A stretch of DNA of 64,000 nt, from NCBI GenBank assembly GCA_000231825.2, contig JH720301.1:372001-436000 (forward strand), read 5' to 3'. This document shows, piece by piece, positions 12,554 to 28,998 of this stretch. Made by a program: the position numbers and the translations under genes. Under the pieces are notes generated by a model. That model was not told the DNA's origin. It saw only the letters and a list, made by a program, of their open reading frames with translations, and searched no databases. Source of the stretch: Tetrahymena elliotti 4EA (lineage: Eukaryota > Ciliophora > Oligohymenophorea > Hymenostomatida > Tetrahymenidae). Position 1 is the first letter of the stretch. Each line of letters starts with the position of its first letter.

Positions 12554-15500
12554 TCATTTAGTTATTAAATCATATATATACATTTTTTATTTCAGGGCTT
12601 CGTAGAATTCAATGGTTATTATCTTTTCTTTTAAAAATTCAGTTATGTTTATTGACTTAAGTATCAAGGAGAAGTCTTCCTTCTATGAAATTATTAATTT
12701 AAGCAATTGATGGTAGTCTACCAGTCTGCTCAAACAGTTTATTACAAGGCTGTCTTCAAGAGTAATCTTGGAATTGTCTAAATCCAAATATTTGGATAGG
12801 CTATTTTGGAGTTTATTAAAAACCTCTTTTATTATTTCTTTTAGTAGTTAGTAAATGTAAAAATAAAAATTTGTGTTGTCTTCTTCACTACTTGAAGATT
12901 AATTATTAGAAGAATTTTATGCATTGTTTGAATGGCTATTGTACTGTGTTAATTACTGGTTAAATATTTTACTGAAGTAGTAATCTTTTTTAGCTTCCTC
13001 ATAAAATCTTTAATTTTCATGGGCGCGATTCCAATTATTCTAGTGAGTACTGATTATATCATAATAGTTTTAAGCTATCTTCTTGTAAACTTCATTAAAA
13101 TTTTAACTTGCTCTATATTCAGTCCATCTGTCTAAGTTAATAACATTGATTCCTTTATCCATTTGAGTTATTTTGAGCATAGATATCTAAATAACGAGAT
13201 GTTTATTTAACAAAAAGATGAGCTTTTCATATAAAAATGGTTCATCTAGCTTAAGAATACTCTTGATGTTATAGTCTATTTGATTTTTCAAGAATCTAAC
13301 ACTCTTGCATAAACAAAGTATACTTTCGATCATATTATCTTATGCATTGAACTCATTTTAAGAGGTATTACCATTCATATTACTGATACTACTATTTTCA
13401 TTTTAGATTATTTCTTGCTATGAATTAAGAGATGTCATAGGCTGTATGTATGTGTTAGAAAAAGATTTACTGTGTCCATGGTGATGAACTACTTGATTAT
13501 TCTAAATTTAGTTTCTTTACACTTATTATTATTATTATTATTAATTAGAATTATTATTTGCTGCTAGGTTCTCTTGGCTATTTTAAGATTTTTAGTTTGC
13601 TTAATTGAAATTTTACATATTCTTAATACCACTGCTATTCATTTAAGAAGGAGTATTGTTTTAATTTGTATTATATGTATTGTTATAATTTAATGTACTA
13701 GAACCTTAACTATTTTAAGATTAGAGATAGTTTTTCAAAGCATACTTTGTGTATTTGTTAGGTGAACTATCATGTTGCTACTACTGCTACTACTAAGATA
13801 ATGAAGATTCTCTTTAGATTTAAGTTTCTTTAAATTGTTATTGATTGCTCTGCATTTCGTTTATTAGTAATACTTCATTCATTGATTATTAATTAGGTTT
13901 TTAGCCTTATAAATTATTAGTCTAGTTTACTCCTTGTTAATTTTTAACTTACTAAGTATTTTGCAAGTATGTCTGATATTTTGTTTAGGCCTTAGGGGAA
14001 GTAGTATTTCCAAAAAATTAAGGGGGCATTTTAGAAAAATCTTGAGAATTCATTTACTTTCTTTTGATTTCTGACAAAGAACTATTTTGATTTTTTGGGC
14101 TTACTCCATTATTTACTGGAGAAATATGAGAATTATGGTTATACTTACTAGCTGCATTATTATGCAAGCTTCTGCTTCTACTGTATTAATTCTAAATGAC
14201 TGGTTAGTTTTAAACATGGTTTGCTTGATTCATAATTTTGTTCCTTCCTTGATTTTCTTCAGCCTAGAGAAATTGGTTTTTAATTTATGAATTTTATGGA
14301 TAAAATGCAGTTTGGTTGTGAGAATTGTTAGGTATTTAAGCTTGTGAAAATTATTAGAAAGGAGTATTTTTTATTTCCTTCTGGAAAATTGATGTTTTGT
14401 TAGATAATCCTATTCCGAATTCACTTTTTCTTCTTCTCTCTAGAGGAGATCTTGGTAATTAATTTTATTCACTGTTTTTCTTAGCAAGATGAATCTAGGC
14501 AGCTGAATTAGGACTAGTATTTCTAAATTCATTCTAAAGTATACCTTACATCTTTTATAGGTTAGCATAAGAGTTGACTGCTGCGTTATTTTTTGGAGTG
14601 AATGTGTTTTTGTAGTTGTCAAATTCATAGTCTTACTGCTCGTTATTCTGTGTCATAGATCTTTTATAATTAAATGGAATGTTTTAGTTGTTTGCATTAA
14701 ATTCGCTAGGATTTTAGATTACAGTTTCATAGTCTTTTTTTTATCCACTATTTTATTTGTTTATAAAGGATAGGTTAGTAAAAATAATAATATAATATCA
14801 TATAAAAGTGTAAAGAGTCTATATAATGAATTTGATGAAAGTTTCTAAAGCAGATAATAATTGATTAAAATTCAAATTAGTGTATCGCTGGTCGATCCTT
14901 TACACAAATATTATCTGATAAAATTCTATTTTGAGTGAGATACCAATAATTTTTCATCTAAAATTAAATTTTCCAGTCAATTAAATATTTTGTGCTAAAT
15001 AGATTAATTTAGCTTCATTTAAAATTACGAATTTAAATGAAAATATTAATGATCCATTCTTTTTGATGCCATTTCAAAATATTTGAATGACACTCAAAAA
15101 TCTTTTGAATTTGAATTTTGTCAAATTTTTGAATTTCTTTTTTCTTTCATTTTCAACTCTTTCAAAATGATTCAATAAAACAAAAAAAAAAATGGAAAAG
15201 AAAAGAAAATATAAATTCAGTTTTACCTGCTTTAGAGTGTTTATTTCTAAATTTTGTAGTCTCCAGCTTCTTATGAGTCGCTGTTTACATAATTACCATA
15301 AGTGTTTGTAGAGTTTTTTTATATGTTAATTTGTGATTAAAGCTATTATTGATGTTATTGTTGTTGTTATGAGTTGTATCCGTTAGAATTGTAAGAAATT
15401 TTTCCTTCAGAATCATTATTTTTAGGTGATGAATTAGAATTATTTGTGGCAGTAATAGATCTTGTTGATATATTTGTGTTGTTGAGACCTCCACTTTTAT

Positions 15501-18500
15501 TCATCATCAAACCATTTGAAGTATTAAATGAATAGGCTTTATAACGAACATCTGGAGAATCTCCACCACTTCTTTGCTTTTAAATTTACTATTATTGTTA
15601 GAATTACAACTATTAAATCTATTAATTAGGTAAAGATATGTTTTGCTATTGTTGAAAATTGTTTGAGGCATTATAATTAGATGGGCTATCCTATCTGCTA
15701 TTTATTTGATCTTAATTGGAAGAGTTTTCTCCACTTTTTATTACTGTTGAGTATCCGCTTGCAGAGTTTGAGTTATTATGATGAGAGTAGCGGTTTTACA
15801 CAAATTAAGTTTATTATTACTACAAGATGATTTATCCATTTTGCTAATTAACAGATGAATTAGGGCTTTATTCACTACTTGAGTTTTTCTCGCTTGTGTA
15901 CACACTCTAATTTTTACTTTAAGGAGAAATATTTCTATTTTGAGTTACAACTGCTTAATTGTTTGAGTCTACTTAGTTTTATCTACTAAGCGAATATTGG
16001 TGTTGAAGAGAATACTATTTCAATTATACTTAGTTAAAGCGAGATTCATCAAATTTTCCTTAATTAGAGTAAGCATTATTGTTATTATTTTATTAATCTA
16101 TGCTATTATTATCTTACTATTTATTATTCTAGTAAGGCTATGAAACTTGTTACTATAAATATGGGCCATTACTTTTGTTATCACTGGCGAGAGGTGATTA
16201 ATCTTATACTTATTATAAAAAGAATCCACGTTCCTAAAATTTTCTATCATATCCTTCTGATTATCTATAAGGTGAAACCTAACCTGCATTATTATTTTAA
16301 TTACTAAACATAACTTCTGCCTTAATTTCAGGTTTCTGTTAAATTTGTAAGGGTTGAACATTTTATGATTACTATTGATTATTATATGGAGATTACAATT
16401 AAACTAAAGTGGGAGAAGAGGAAGGGCTATTTCCTGTTTCATTGGTATATTATCTTTGTATTCCTAACTAGTTTTTGAGACCTTATATATTTTATTTGGA
16501 TGAGGTTGAAGAGTATCCAAATTGCTAATTTTTCTATTCATCATTAATTGATTTAACTTAAGTTTATTGCTACTGCTACTATTCAATAACCTAGCCTTTT
16601 TCATAATTCGAAACATTATTTAATACTTAATAGAAGTTATTTTCATTAAATAATCCTGCTTTTGTTGGTGACTAGTCTTTAGATTATCTAACAAAGTTAT
16701 TTACTAATGCTGGTTACTTTAAATTTTAGTTTTCATTACCTTCAGAAGATTAAATATTTTTTTCTTATTATGGGAAGGCATTTAAATTATGGAATGAGCT
16801 TGGATAATTTTTGGTCTAGCTAGGTTGTGCTGTATTTTATTTGCTTGATGACATATTTTTTTATGAGGAGTTAATACCATTTACTTAATCTTAAATTGTA
16901 TTCATACTCTTAATTTATGTGTTGTATGAAGAAGAGCTTTGCTATTTTTAATAATTCACACGAACAGGAGATACTGGTGAATATGGTTCATTTTAATCAC
17001 TGTGCTACTTTAATGGAGAACACCCTCCTTGTTAGTCTTGTGGAATCTAATTTTTTCTATCAGTTGTCCTATTAAGATATAAAAAGAAGGTAAATAAGTA
17101 GTAATAGATAAAATGATGCAATTAAATTCTTTTATTTATAATAATTAAATCAATGGTAAAATTTAAGGTTATCTCCCTTGATTAATTTTAAAATTATAAC
17201 TTATCTCTCTTCTCAAATGAGAATTGATAATTATTTCCAAAGATATTCATTAAAAATAGTAATTAAATTTATTTCTGGTTTATTATCAATTTTTAACCTC
17301 AAATTACATCTAAATTAAGCTTACTATTTTAAATTTATTAAACATTACACTTAAATTAAATATTTTCATACCTGCCAGATCCTGATTGTTATTGCTACGT
17401 GCTGAGTACTCTTACTGGAGACATCGAATTACTTTGCTAAGATGACTAAGGTTAAGTATTTAAATTTATTTGCATATTCATGCCTGTACTAGGTGTGACA
17501 CCTAGATTACTTGCACTTGGCTAATTGCCATATTAATTAATTTTTTCTTATTAAGCTACTTAATTCGTTTATCCTTATTAATATCCTATTTATTATTATT
17601 TTTAATTGCGATTATAAGTTGCAGATGATGGAGTGTAAGCATCATTTCCACTACTAGTATTGTTTTATATATTTTTTTATGCAGATGTAGCCACGCTTGA
17701 AAAATCTGATAAATTATTTTATGATGTGACGTTTGTGGAACTCCCAGAAGGTTAGTTTTGCAATTTTTGCTAGCTTAGTAGTCTATTAATTTACTACACA
17801 TAATCTTCAAACAAAGCATTTGCACACATTTCTTGTATACTTATTCGATCAGATTCAGGAAATTATAAACATTTACTAATAAAATTGACAAGGGCCTAGG
17901 AAATTGATTGGTCTTTTGGGAATTGAAGAGGAATAGAGCACATTTTTTAGACAAGATCAACTACATTTACTGCTGGCCAAGGAGTGCGACCAAATAACAA
18001 TTCATATAAAATAAGACCTATACTCCAAACATCGCATTTAGAGGTGTATTGCTACTTATTTAAAATTTATGGAGCCATATAAAGTGGAGTTCCTACTAAT
18101 GAATCCATAAGTTGATCTTCCATGCTATCAAGCTTTTTCGCAAATCCGAAATCAGTAATTTTGAATACATCATCATGAATTAATATGTTTGCTGGCTTTA
18201 AATCGCGATGAATAATTCCATTGTTTGCAAGTTCTTGCAAGCCACTCATAATCTGCGAAATTACTGTAATTGCTTCTCTCTCAGTCAAAGATTTTTTCTT
18301 TTTTAAGTACGTACGCAAATCACCTTAGTTGCAAAATTCTGTAATTATGTATGTATTATTTTTTGTCTAAAAGACGTCTAATAAACGTACAACATGAGGA
18401 TGTTTTAGCTTTTTCATAATTTTAACTTCGGAGCAAAGCATTTTCCAAGCGTATTCAGTTTTTAGAGATCGCATATCAACTGCTTTAATTGCTACAACCT

Positions 18501-18624
18501 GCTAAGTTTGCTAATGTCTCCCTACATAAACTGTACCAGAAGATCCTTTACCAATACAAGCACTTAATGAAAATGCATAGTTTTCAATTTACTTATCTGG
18601 CGAGTACTTAAGAAGTAAATCCAT
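12554..18624 (-). CDS. Giant ULK/ATG1-like Ser/Thr protein kinase
   Basis: Three exons, 18624-17372, 17068-15227 and 14747-12554, give 1762 residues with matching phases. The kinase domain is at about 20-280: Gly loop GKGSSGTVYVG, Lys47 in VAIK, Glu66, HRDLKPANIL with HRD at 139-141, DFG at 158-160, and GTPLYMAPQ, where Gln replaces the usual Glu of APE. The layout resembles ULK/ATG1 kinases, which start autophagy in other eukaryotes; function here is inferred. About 1000 residues of Gln/Asn/Ser-rich sequence follow. The last 250 residues are ordered and resemble the tail of the kinase at 43875-49028, which is why I joined the last exon. The 479-base intron 14748-15226 gives an AG+T Ser codon. 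Without it, the frame stops at 15217 after N. Introns: 303 and 479 bases. Confidence 0.82.
13523..13543 (-). repeat. Seven consecutive TAA codons (poly-Gln)
   Basis: Within the last exon of the minus-strand kinase, seven TAA triplets run in frame and would encode Gln7. TAG and CAG triplets alternate in a nearby run (about 13780-13800). This is direct evidence for the reassigned code. Confidence 0.9.
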
Positions 18625-21613
18625 TAACTTTAATCCTTTGTATTAATCCTCTCTTTACCTTTTTTCTACTTTAACTATAAATAAGCTTGAACTTTTTTTT
18701 CAATTTATGCTTTATGATTGATTGACGCAGAGTAAATTCTAAATTAGTCTTATTAAGATTTTCTATTCTAAATTGTTTTATAATAATCTATGCTAAATTA
18801 TAGTTTCTCCTTAGTAATTTGACAACTTCGAACTAGATTTTTATAAAATTACGATTAACTACTAATGGAAATGATCAAAAGAATATAGCATTAAAGGCAT
18901 AATCGCTAATGCATAATTTGCAAAATAACTATGATTACATAATATGATTAGAACTATCTTGCTTGAAGCTGCTAAGTTATCTATTTAGTTTTGAGAATGT
19001 AGTCTATACTTTTTTGGCTTTTGGTGTACTGCTTCAAAAAAATATAGTGTGAATGAAAGTAAGAAAGTTTAAGTTTTTTTTAGTTTTTAATTGTATATAA
19101 CTATTTTTTATTGATTTGCATTCAAAGCACAAAATTTAATAAAAATTTAATATTTTTGATTCAAACATAGTAAAATATAAACAAAGAAACAATCAAACAT
19201 AATCGACGCCTTTTAATAAAAAATAATCTATATTTTTTAATTAGAAAGTCAAGAAAGAAAAATATTCCTGCATCCTCGCAGACGATTTTATTTTATATTA
19301 TTAGCTTAAAACAATTATACGATCTAATACAAATAATTCTTATCCACTAATTTATTTTCAATATTTTTTATTTGCTTCTATGAATTTATAACCTAAAAAA
19401 AAAAATCTTTATTATTTCTTCATATTCTTTCTGAAATTAATTAAGTCAAAAGCCAAAATCTAAATTCATTTCTTACCATTTATTAAAAAGTAAGAAATTG
19501 ATTACTCAATATAATTATCAAGATCAAAATAAAAAAAGGTTAATTACACATAAAAACTAATAGCTTTCTAATTTGATATTTTTATGCAAGTACATAACTT
19601 ACAATAGTCATACATTAATCAATCATTTACCTTATTTTTTAATCACAAATTAAAAACAAGAATAGTTAAAATTCTAACTATTTTCCATTTTTAACTCTTC
19701 TCATTTTAAACAAGCTTTCTTCTGCGAATTATTGTGACTATCATAAATAATTTAATGTGAGTACAAATAACACCTCGAAATTAGTAAGTAAAAATTTTGA
19801 CACTTCCTGGTCTCTGGATAAAAATTTAATTTTTCTATTTTAATTTACAAAAATATCTTAAGATTTTCTTACATAAAAGATATGTAAAACAGTTTTAAAT
19901 TTACTCCATCCAAAATGCATTTTTTAGATATTTTAAACCTAAAATTTTATTGAAAATGTTTTATTTTAATTGTAATTGTTTTTTTATTTTAATATTTCAT
20001 TGAAAAATTAAATGGTTGTCTTACATTTTTAAAACTTAAACTTTGTAAAATTAAAAAGATTACAAATTTTTCAATACATTTTTGAACAATTCTTCATAAT
20101 AAAACACATGATTATAATTTTCATCATACATTACAAAATTTAAAACTTTTTTATTTGAAAATACTACATACCTATATCTATTTTAGAATTAGTTTTAATT
20201 CTAAACAAGTATTTTTTGAAAAAACTTCATTGAATTGGTTATCAAATGTGTATTTTTTCTAAAAATTTTAATTCATTTTGGTTGAATATTATTTTTGATA
20301 TCACATAATTAATTTGCAAATTTATCTCTGCAAAATTTACTTGAATATTTTATATGAATTCCATAATTCGAGCTTATACTAAGACTAATTATTACTATTT
20401 GGTAAAAATAAATAAATATCTTGCAAACAATATTAATAAAAATAGACAAACTAATCTAATTATTATTGTTTGTAAATAATCCTAAGATCTTTAATTGATC
20501 TCACTATTTTAATATATTTAATTTTTTTAATTATAAGCTCATATTATTATTACTAAGAACAAATAATAAAGTCTCTTCAATAGGATTTTTTTCTGTGTTT
20601 AAAAGAATAATTACAACTTTTTAAAATAATTCAGTTTAATATTTTTACTTATGAAGCTTAAAACAACTTTATGACGCCTTTAGCAAAACTTCACAAAACT
20701 AATTAAAATAGATTATACTATTTACCAAATTCGAATATGACTATAAAAAATCCTTTTGGTTAAAATTATTTTGAATCAATCAATAAGTAAAACTATAAAA
20801 AAGTGACTTATTATTATTGAAAAGAAAATTCCAACATCAAAATTGTATTTATTTTAAACATTTGAATCAACTCATATCAAATGATCTCTCAAAAAATGTA
20901 ATTATTAAATAAAAAAATCATGTAAAATCTTATTTAAAAGGATTTTGATTTCTACTCTTTGATAATTTTAAAAATTGTTATATTTCTAATAATATCTTTT
21001 ATATTTTTTAGAAACTTTTTTTTAAATTTACAATAAATAAATTCTAATTCTCAAGTTATCATTTCAAATCAAAAAGCTAATTTTTGTTAGCATGCCTTCT
21101 AAATAAAATATTTTTTAGGAACATTAAATTAATTTTAATCATGAAATATGAAATTAAGCAATAGTTCAAAATTAAATTTATTTTTATTATATTTTTGAAT
21201 AGAAAACATAAAATACTAATATTCATAAAAAAATTTTAAAAATCTTAATAATAATAATAAAATGAGAAATAGAAACTAATTTTAACAAAAATTTATTTTT
21301 AGAAAGATATTTTTAGTATTTTGATTATTTTTGTTAAGCTCATTTTTATTAAATTAAATGTAATTGATCATTATTTTTAAGAATACACTTAACATATTTT
21401 TTTAATTTGAAAAATTATAACATAAAGCTAGGTTGAAAATAATGAGATTGAATAACCAATTTAGTAACTTAAAAAATATTTAATGATAATAGTTTATATT
21501 TTATATTTAAATTACACTCAAATATACTAAAAATATAAAATATAAGGAGCAAATATTAATTTAATTTGTTAATTAAAAGGGATTGGTTTTTGAAAATGTC
21601 AAAAAGTTAAATT
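18625..21613. other. Large intergenic region
   Basis: About 3 kb. The left few hundred bases upstream of 18624 should contain the kinase promoter and leader. The rest is among the most AT-rich DNA of the window, with long A and T runs and no frame of coding composition on either strand. I see nothing else. Confidence 0.5.
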
Positions 21614-21964
21614 TCAATAATATTTATCATATTTCTATCTCTATTTAAACGCTTATTCACTTTTCCTAATAAGCTGCTTAACTCCTTGGCATTTATAAAT
21701 AGCACAAACTTCTAGCGAAACGATGTCAGAATATCTATAACCTAAATCATCTAAGCATTAAATGAATTCAACCTCATCAAATGAATGAGTACCAGCTTTA
21801 CTAATCTTTGTGCATTCAGAGATTATTGATGGGTGTAGCTACTTAGCAGTTTAATACTTAGCTGTACAAGAGTACATTATGATGCACTCCCATGAACAAA
21901 AAGCTTGCTAAAATAAGCAACAGGTAACAAAAACAAAAATTATAAAACTTTTAGATAGAATCAT
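21614..21964 (-). CDS. Small secreted Cys-rich protein
   Basis: Single exon of 116 residues. It begins with a clear signal peptide: Lys5, then a hydrophobic core SFIIFVFVTCCLF, with likely cleavage near residue 22. The mature part has seven Cys (23, 27, 33, 51, 70, 87, 92), spacing that suggests disulfides in the secretory pathway. The tail is basic (KQRQKYDKYY). No family recognised; ciliates have many short secreted Cys-rich proteins, including surface and mucocyst proteins, and it could be one of these. Codon use includes TAA and TAG as Gln. The next gene, the PI4-kinase, ends 434 bases away on the same strand and is unrelated. Confidence 0.66.
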
Positions 21965-22398
21965 AACTTGCTTTTAATAGTTAACTATGATTAATATTTT
22001 TTTGATTTATTCCTTTATTCTGTTGTTTTGAATAATATCAAATGTAAAATCAAAACTTTTCTAATGCAAATTAAATTCTTTTATCAAATAAATAATTTGT
22101 AAGGTAATAAGAAGAAATTCTCTATGAAATTTATTAATTTTTTCAGAAGTATTTATTTGTGGACTACCTGAATATATAAGAGAAAATATTATATATTATT
22201 TGCTAAATTTATAGCTTAACGAATTATTTATTACAATCAATTAAAGAGACCAATATAAATTACTTTAATATAGTTTATATAATAATATTTAGGATAATAA
22301 TTAAATTTCTTTTTTCTTTTATTTTTTAATTTTTAGATTTGTATTTACTTTACTTTTTTTATTTATGATCTATTAAATACCTGCTGAGCAAATAGCTT
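21965..22398. other. Short intergenic spacer
   Basis: 434 bases between the start of the secreted-protein gene and the stop of the PI4-kinase gene, both on the minus strand. It should contain the promoter of the former and the 3' end of the latter. Nothing else seen. Confidence 0.5.
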
Positions 22399-25977
<3,579 letters not shown>

Positions 25978-27139
25978 TTACTTCTTTTATTAATGGAAAT
26001 ATTTTTCTGAGTCTCTACTTATCTATCTATCTAATTTTTTAATTTATTTAAGTTTGATGCTTTTTCTTACTAATAAGGAATATTAACTTCAATTAATCAA
26101 AAAAAAAAATAATTGCAAAATATTTATAGTTAATAAATTCTTGATAGCAATTAAATTTTTAATGATGATTGTAATATTTAGTACGCATTCAGATTGATTA
26201 ATTTCTTCTATCACTTTGCCGATAAGTAACTAATTTAAATCAATCATTAACTAAATGTTTAAGCAAAGTAAAATTCATCAAAAATCATATTTTATAGTTT
26301 ACTTCACTAATATAAGCATAAAAATACTAATATCATAAATTTTATTCAAATACTATTTATCTTCAAATTCATATCCATCAAAACCATTAAAATGTAATTT
26401 TTATTTTTTAATAAAAAGCTTGAAAATAAGTGTAAATTTTATCATGGATAGGAAAATATGTATGAGGATTTACAGTAATATCAATTTAGTTTATATATAT
26501 TGAGAATTTTTTCAAAATAAAATTGTTCTGTCTAACAAAGAATATATTTTTGATCAAAGAAAAGAATATTTGTTTTTTGTTAACTTTTATTTTTAACCCA
26601 ATTTATTTATTTATGTACATGAATATTTAAATTATTATTAATCACTCATTTTTAATCAAACAAATATTTGAGAAAAATTCTGATTAATCTTTTAAATATC
26701 TATTAACTATTACCAGATAGTGTATCCAAATTTTATTTAATATTTTTTATTATCATAGTATGTTAAAAAGAAAAGAAATTTAACTTAATTTAGACTCTTT
26801 AACTGAAGGTTACTTTTAATGTAAAAACTGGAGTATTTTTATTGAAATTAAATTTATGGTAAATCTCTATCTGATGTAATAAAAAGTGAAAGATATTATT
26901 AAGAGAAATAAATTTTATTCAACTTTTGCTTATTTAAATCACAAGCAAAAAAAGAATAAAAATTGGAAAATTATTGATTAATTATGAATTATTAATAGAA
27001 GATATTCTTTTATATAAATAAATATATAATATGTATGTACAAAAAGTTTTTAATGAAGTTAAAGTTCTTTAAGTTGTTATTATTTTTTTGTTTTTTTTTT
27101 ATAATATATTTTTAATTACATTTTCATCTCACTTACATG
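25978..27139. other. Intergenic region
   Basis: About 1.2 kb between minus-strand genes. The part next to 25977 should hold the PI4-kinase promoter. A/T runs only; no gene seen. Confidence 0.5.
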
Positions 27140-28221
27140 TCACAAATCTATCTCAAGGTTTTATAGTTCATTATGCAATAAGCTTTTTTTCTTATTAAAT
27201 TCTTATTTGGATAGATTCATCTACTTCTAGTTAAATTTTAGAATAAATTTTTAAGCAAATATTGAAAAAAATATAAAAAATTCTACATATGAAGACTAGT
27301 TATTTTTTTTTTATTAAGATTCATATGTTTGCTGAGATTCGCAGTTTGAAAATAAATTTTCATTTTATTGCTTCTTAATTTTTTAATAGGTTAACTACCT
27401 TGATTTATTTAACTTTTATTAAAAAGAATGAGTAAATTTAATAAAATAAATAAGTAAAAAATAATATTTACAATTTGTGGCTGGAATGTGCACTCTTTTA
27501 TTTATTTGTGATCCTCTGATTCTTCATAATACTTTTTGATTTCAGCTAATCTTTTATTTCTAGCATCTTGCCAGTTATTAATTCTTTCTTGGAAAGGCTG
27601 ATTTATATTAAATGAACTGTTATCTGCTACCAGCTTAGGTTAGAATGTTAAATCTTAAGTTTCACTTTCAATTTTTTCTTATTCACCTTATTTCATTTAC
27701 AATTCGATCATCATTTTCTTCTTCAATCCCTAAAATAATTTTTTTTAAAAAACTCATTCCCTAAATAAACTTCAAAATACTTTTTCATACAGCTCATCCC
27801 ATATATTCTTATTTTGCTATTAATTTTAGGTCATATAATTCATCTATTAACTTACGGTTTTAGTAATTTTTTAATCTGTAAACTAGGTTGATCCTAGTCT
27901 ACTTCTGACCTTCTATTCACTCTTTCTAGACTAGGTATCGTATTCTGACTAGCTTTATTATTCTTAGTAAAGTAATTTCTATGCTGCTTACATAGTTAAT
28001 CTTGAATTTTCATTTAAAAGTAGTTTTTTTTAGTAATCAGACATTTATGCATTAAAAGGGCATTCATTATAAAGCAATTTTTTGATGATAGATTACTGGT
28101 TTTCACTCACCTAGCTTTACTCTTGATTAGAGTTGGTTTAAAACTAGTAAGAATCATAGCAGCCATTGATAAAATTAACATTATCTTCTTTATCAACCTA
28201 GTTGAAATTGTAAAAGCTCAT
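27140..28221 (-). CDS. Charged helical protein with TFQP motifs
   Basis: Four or five exons: 28221-27781, 27729-27472, 27412-27287, 27226-27140; all in phase, 303 residues, introns 51-60 bases. Not a named family. The first 150 residues are Gln/Ser/Asn-rich. The rest is basic and helical, with two similar units: WDELYEKG ... LTFQPKL and WQDARNKR ... CTFQPQI. Such a pattern of a short charged helix followed by (C/L)TFxPxI is familiar from uncharacterised ciliate proteins, some linked to axonemes or basal bodies; this is inference. The start is the first ATG of the frame that continues into clear coding. The frame stays open upstream of it without ATG, so a further 5' exon between 28222 and 28460 is possible. 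Confidence 0.66.
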
Positions 28222-28998
28222 TATTCGTATTTCTTAATCTTATTTATTAATTTAATAATTTTTAGTTAACAAAATTAAATTTACTATTGTTAGTGTATGA
28301 AATTAGCTATCATTTAAAACATCTCTTTTTCTTATTTTTCGTTAACGGCTATTAATCAGCAATTAAAATTCCTATTATAATCATTAATAATCATTTGATT
28401 ACTTGCGCCAAACTTTCATTTGTATTGAATAAAAATCCATGTAATAAGAATTTGCTTTCAACATAATTAATATCCTAAAATTTATTATATTTTAAAATTA
28501 AAATCATGTTAGATTAAACAACTCAAATAAATAATATATTTTTAAATAAAAAAAATATTCTTCAGATTTTTTATTTTTCTTGTTGTTAAATTTCAATAAA
28601 AAAATTTTAAAATGTAATACAAAGTTAAAATTGATTTCTTTTTATTCATAATTAATTATTTTCAAAATAAATAGAAAATATTTGAACATCTTTTTATTTT
28701 TTAACCTAATAATTTTTTGATGAAAGAGTTAAGTTTCATCTATTTTTTAATCTCAAATATTTATAGTAGATAACAATTAAATTATTTATTAAGTTACTTC
28801 TATATTAGATGTTAACATTTACTTTTGAATTAAATTATTTGAAAAAGATGTTAATTCATTATTAGCTTATTCACTTATAATAGAAATGATTATCTCGTTT
28901 TTGTTCTAAAAAAATACAACATTTAATTAAAAGCCTTTTTTATAAAATTAACATATTTTTGAAGATAAAATATACTTTTTTTCACTGATTAGTTATAG
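28222..28998. other. Divergent intergenic region
   Basis: About 0.8 kb between divergent genes, so it should contain both promoters. Its left 240 bases hold open stretches with ATG codons (near 28460) that could be a 5' exon of the minus-strand gene, but no splice path is convincing. Confidence 0.4.

Noticed and set aside
14087..14290. Plus-strand ORF opposite the kinase gene
   Set aside because: Antisense shadow of the minus-strand coding exon.
12554..14656. Separate Gln/Asn-rich gene starting at ATG 14656
   Set aside because: The tail matches the C-terminus of the kinase paralog, and an in-phase intron (14748-15226) joins it to the upstream kinase.
14885..14915. tRNA T-arm-like sequence (CTGGTCGATCC)
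   Set aside because: No complementary arms or acceptor stem around it; it lies in an intron of the kinase gene.
15217..15227. True stop of the minus-strand kinase at 15217
   Set aside because: The reading past the GT donor gives only four residues before TGA, while splicing yields a tail shared with the paralog.
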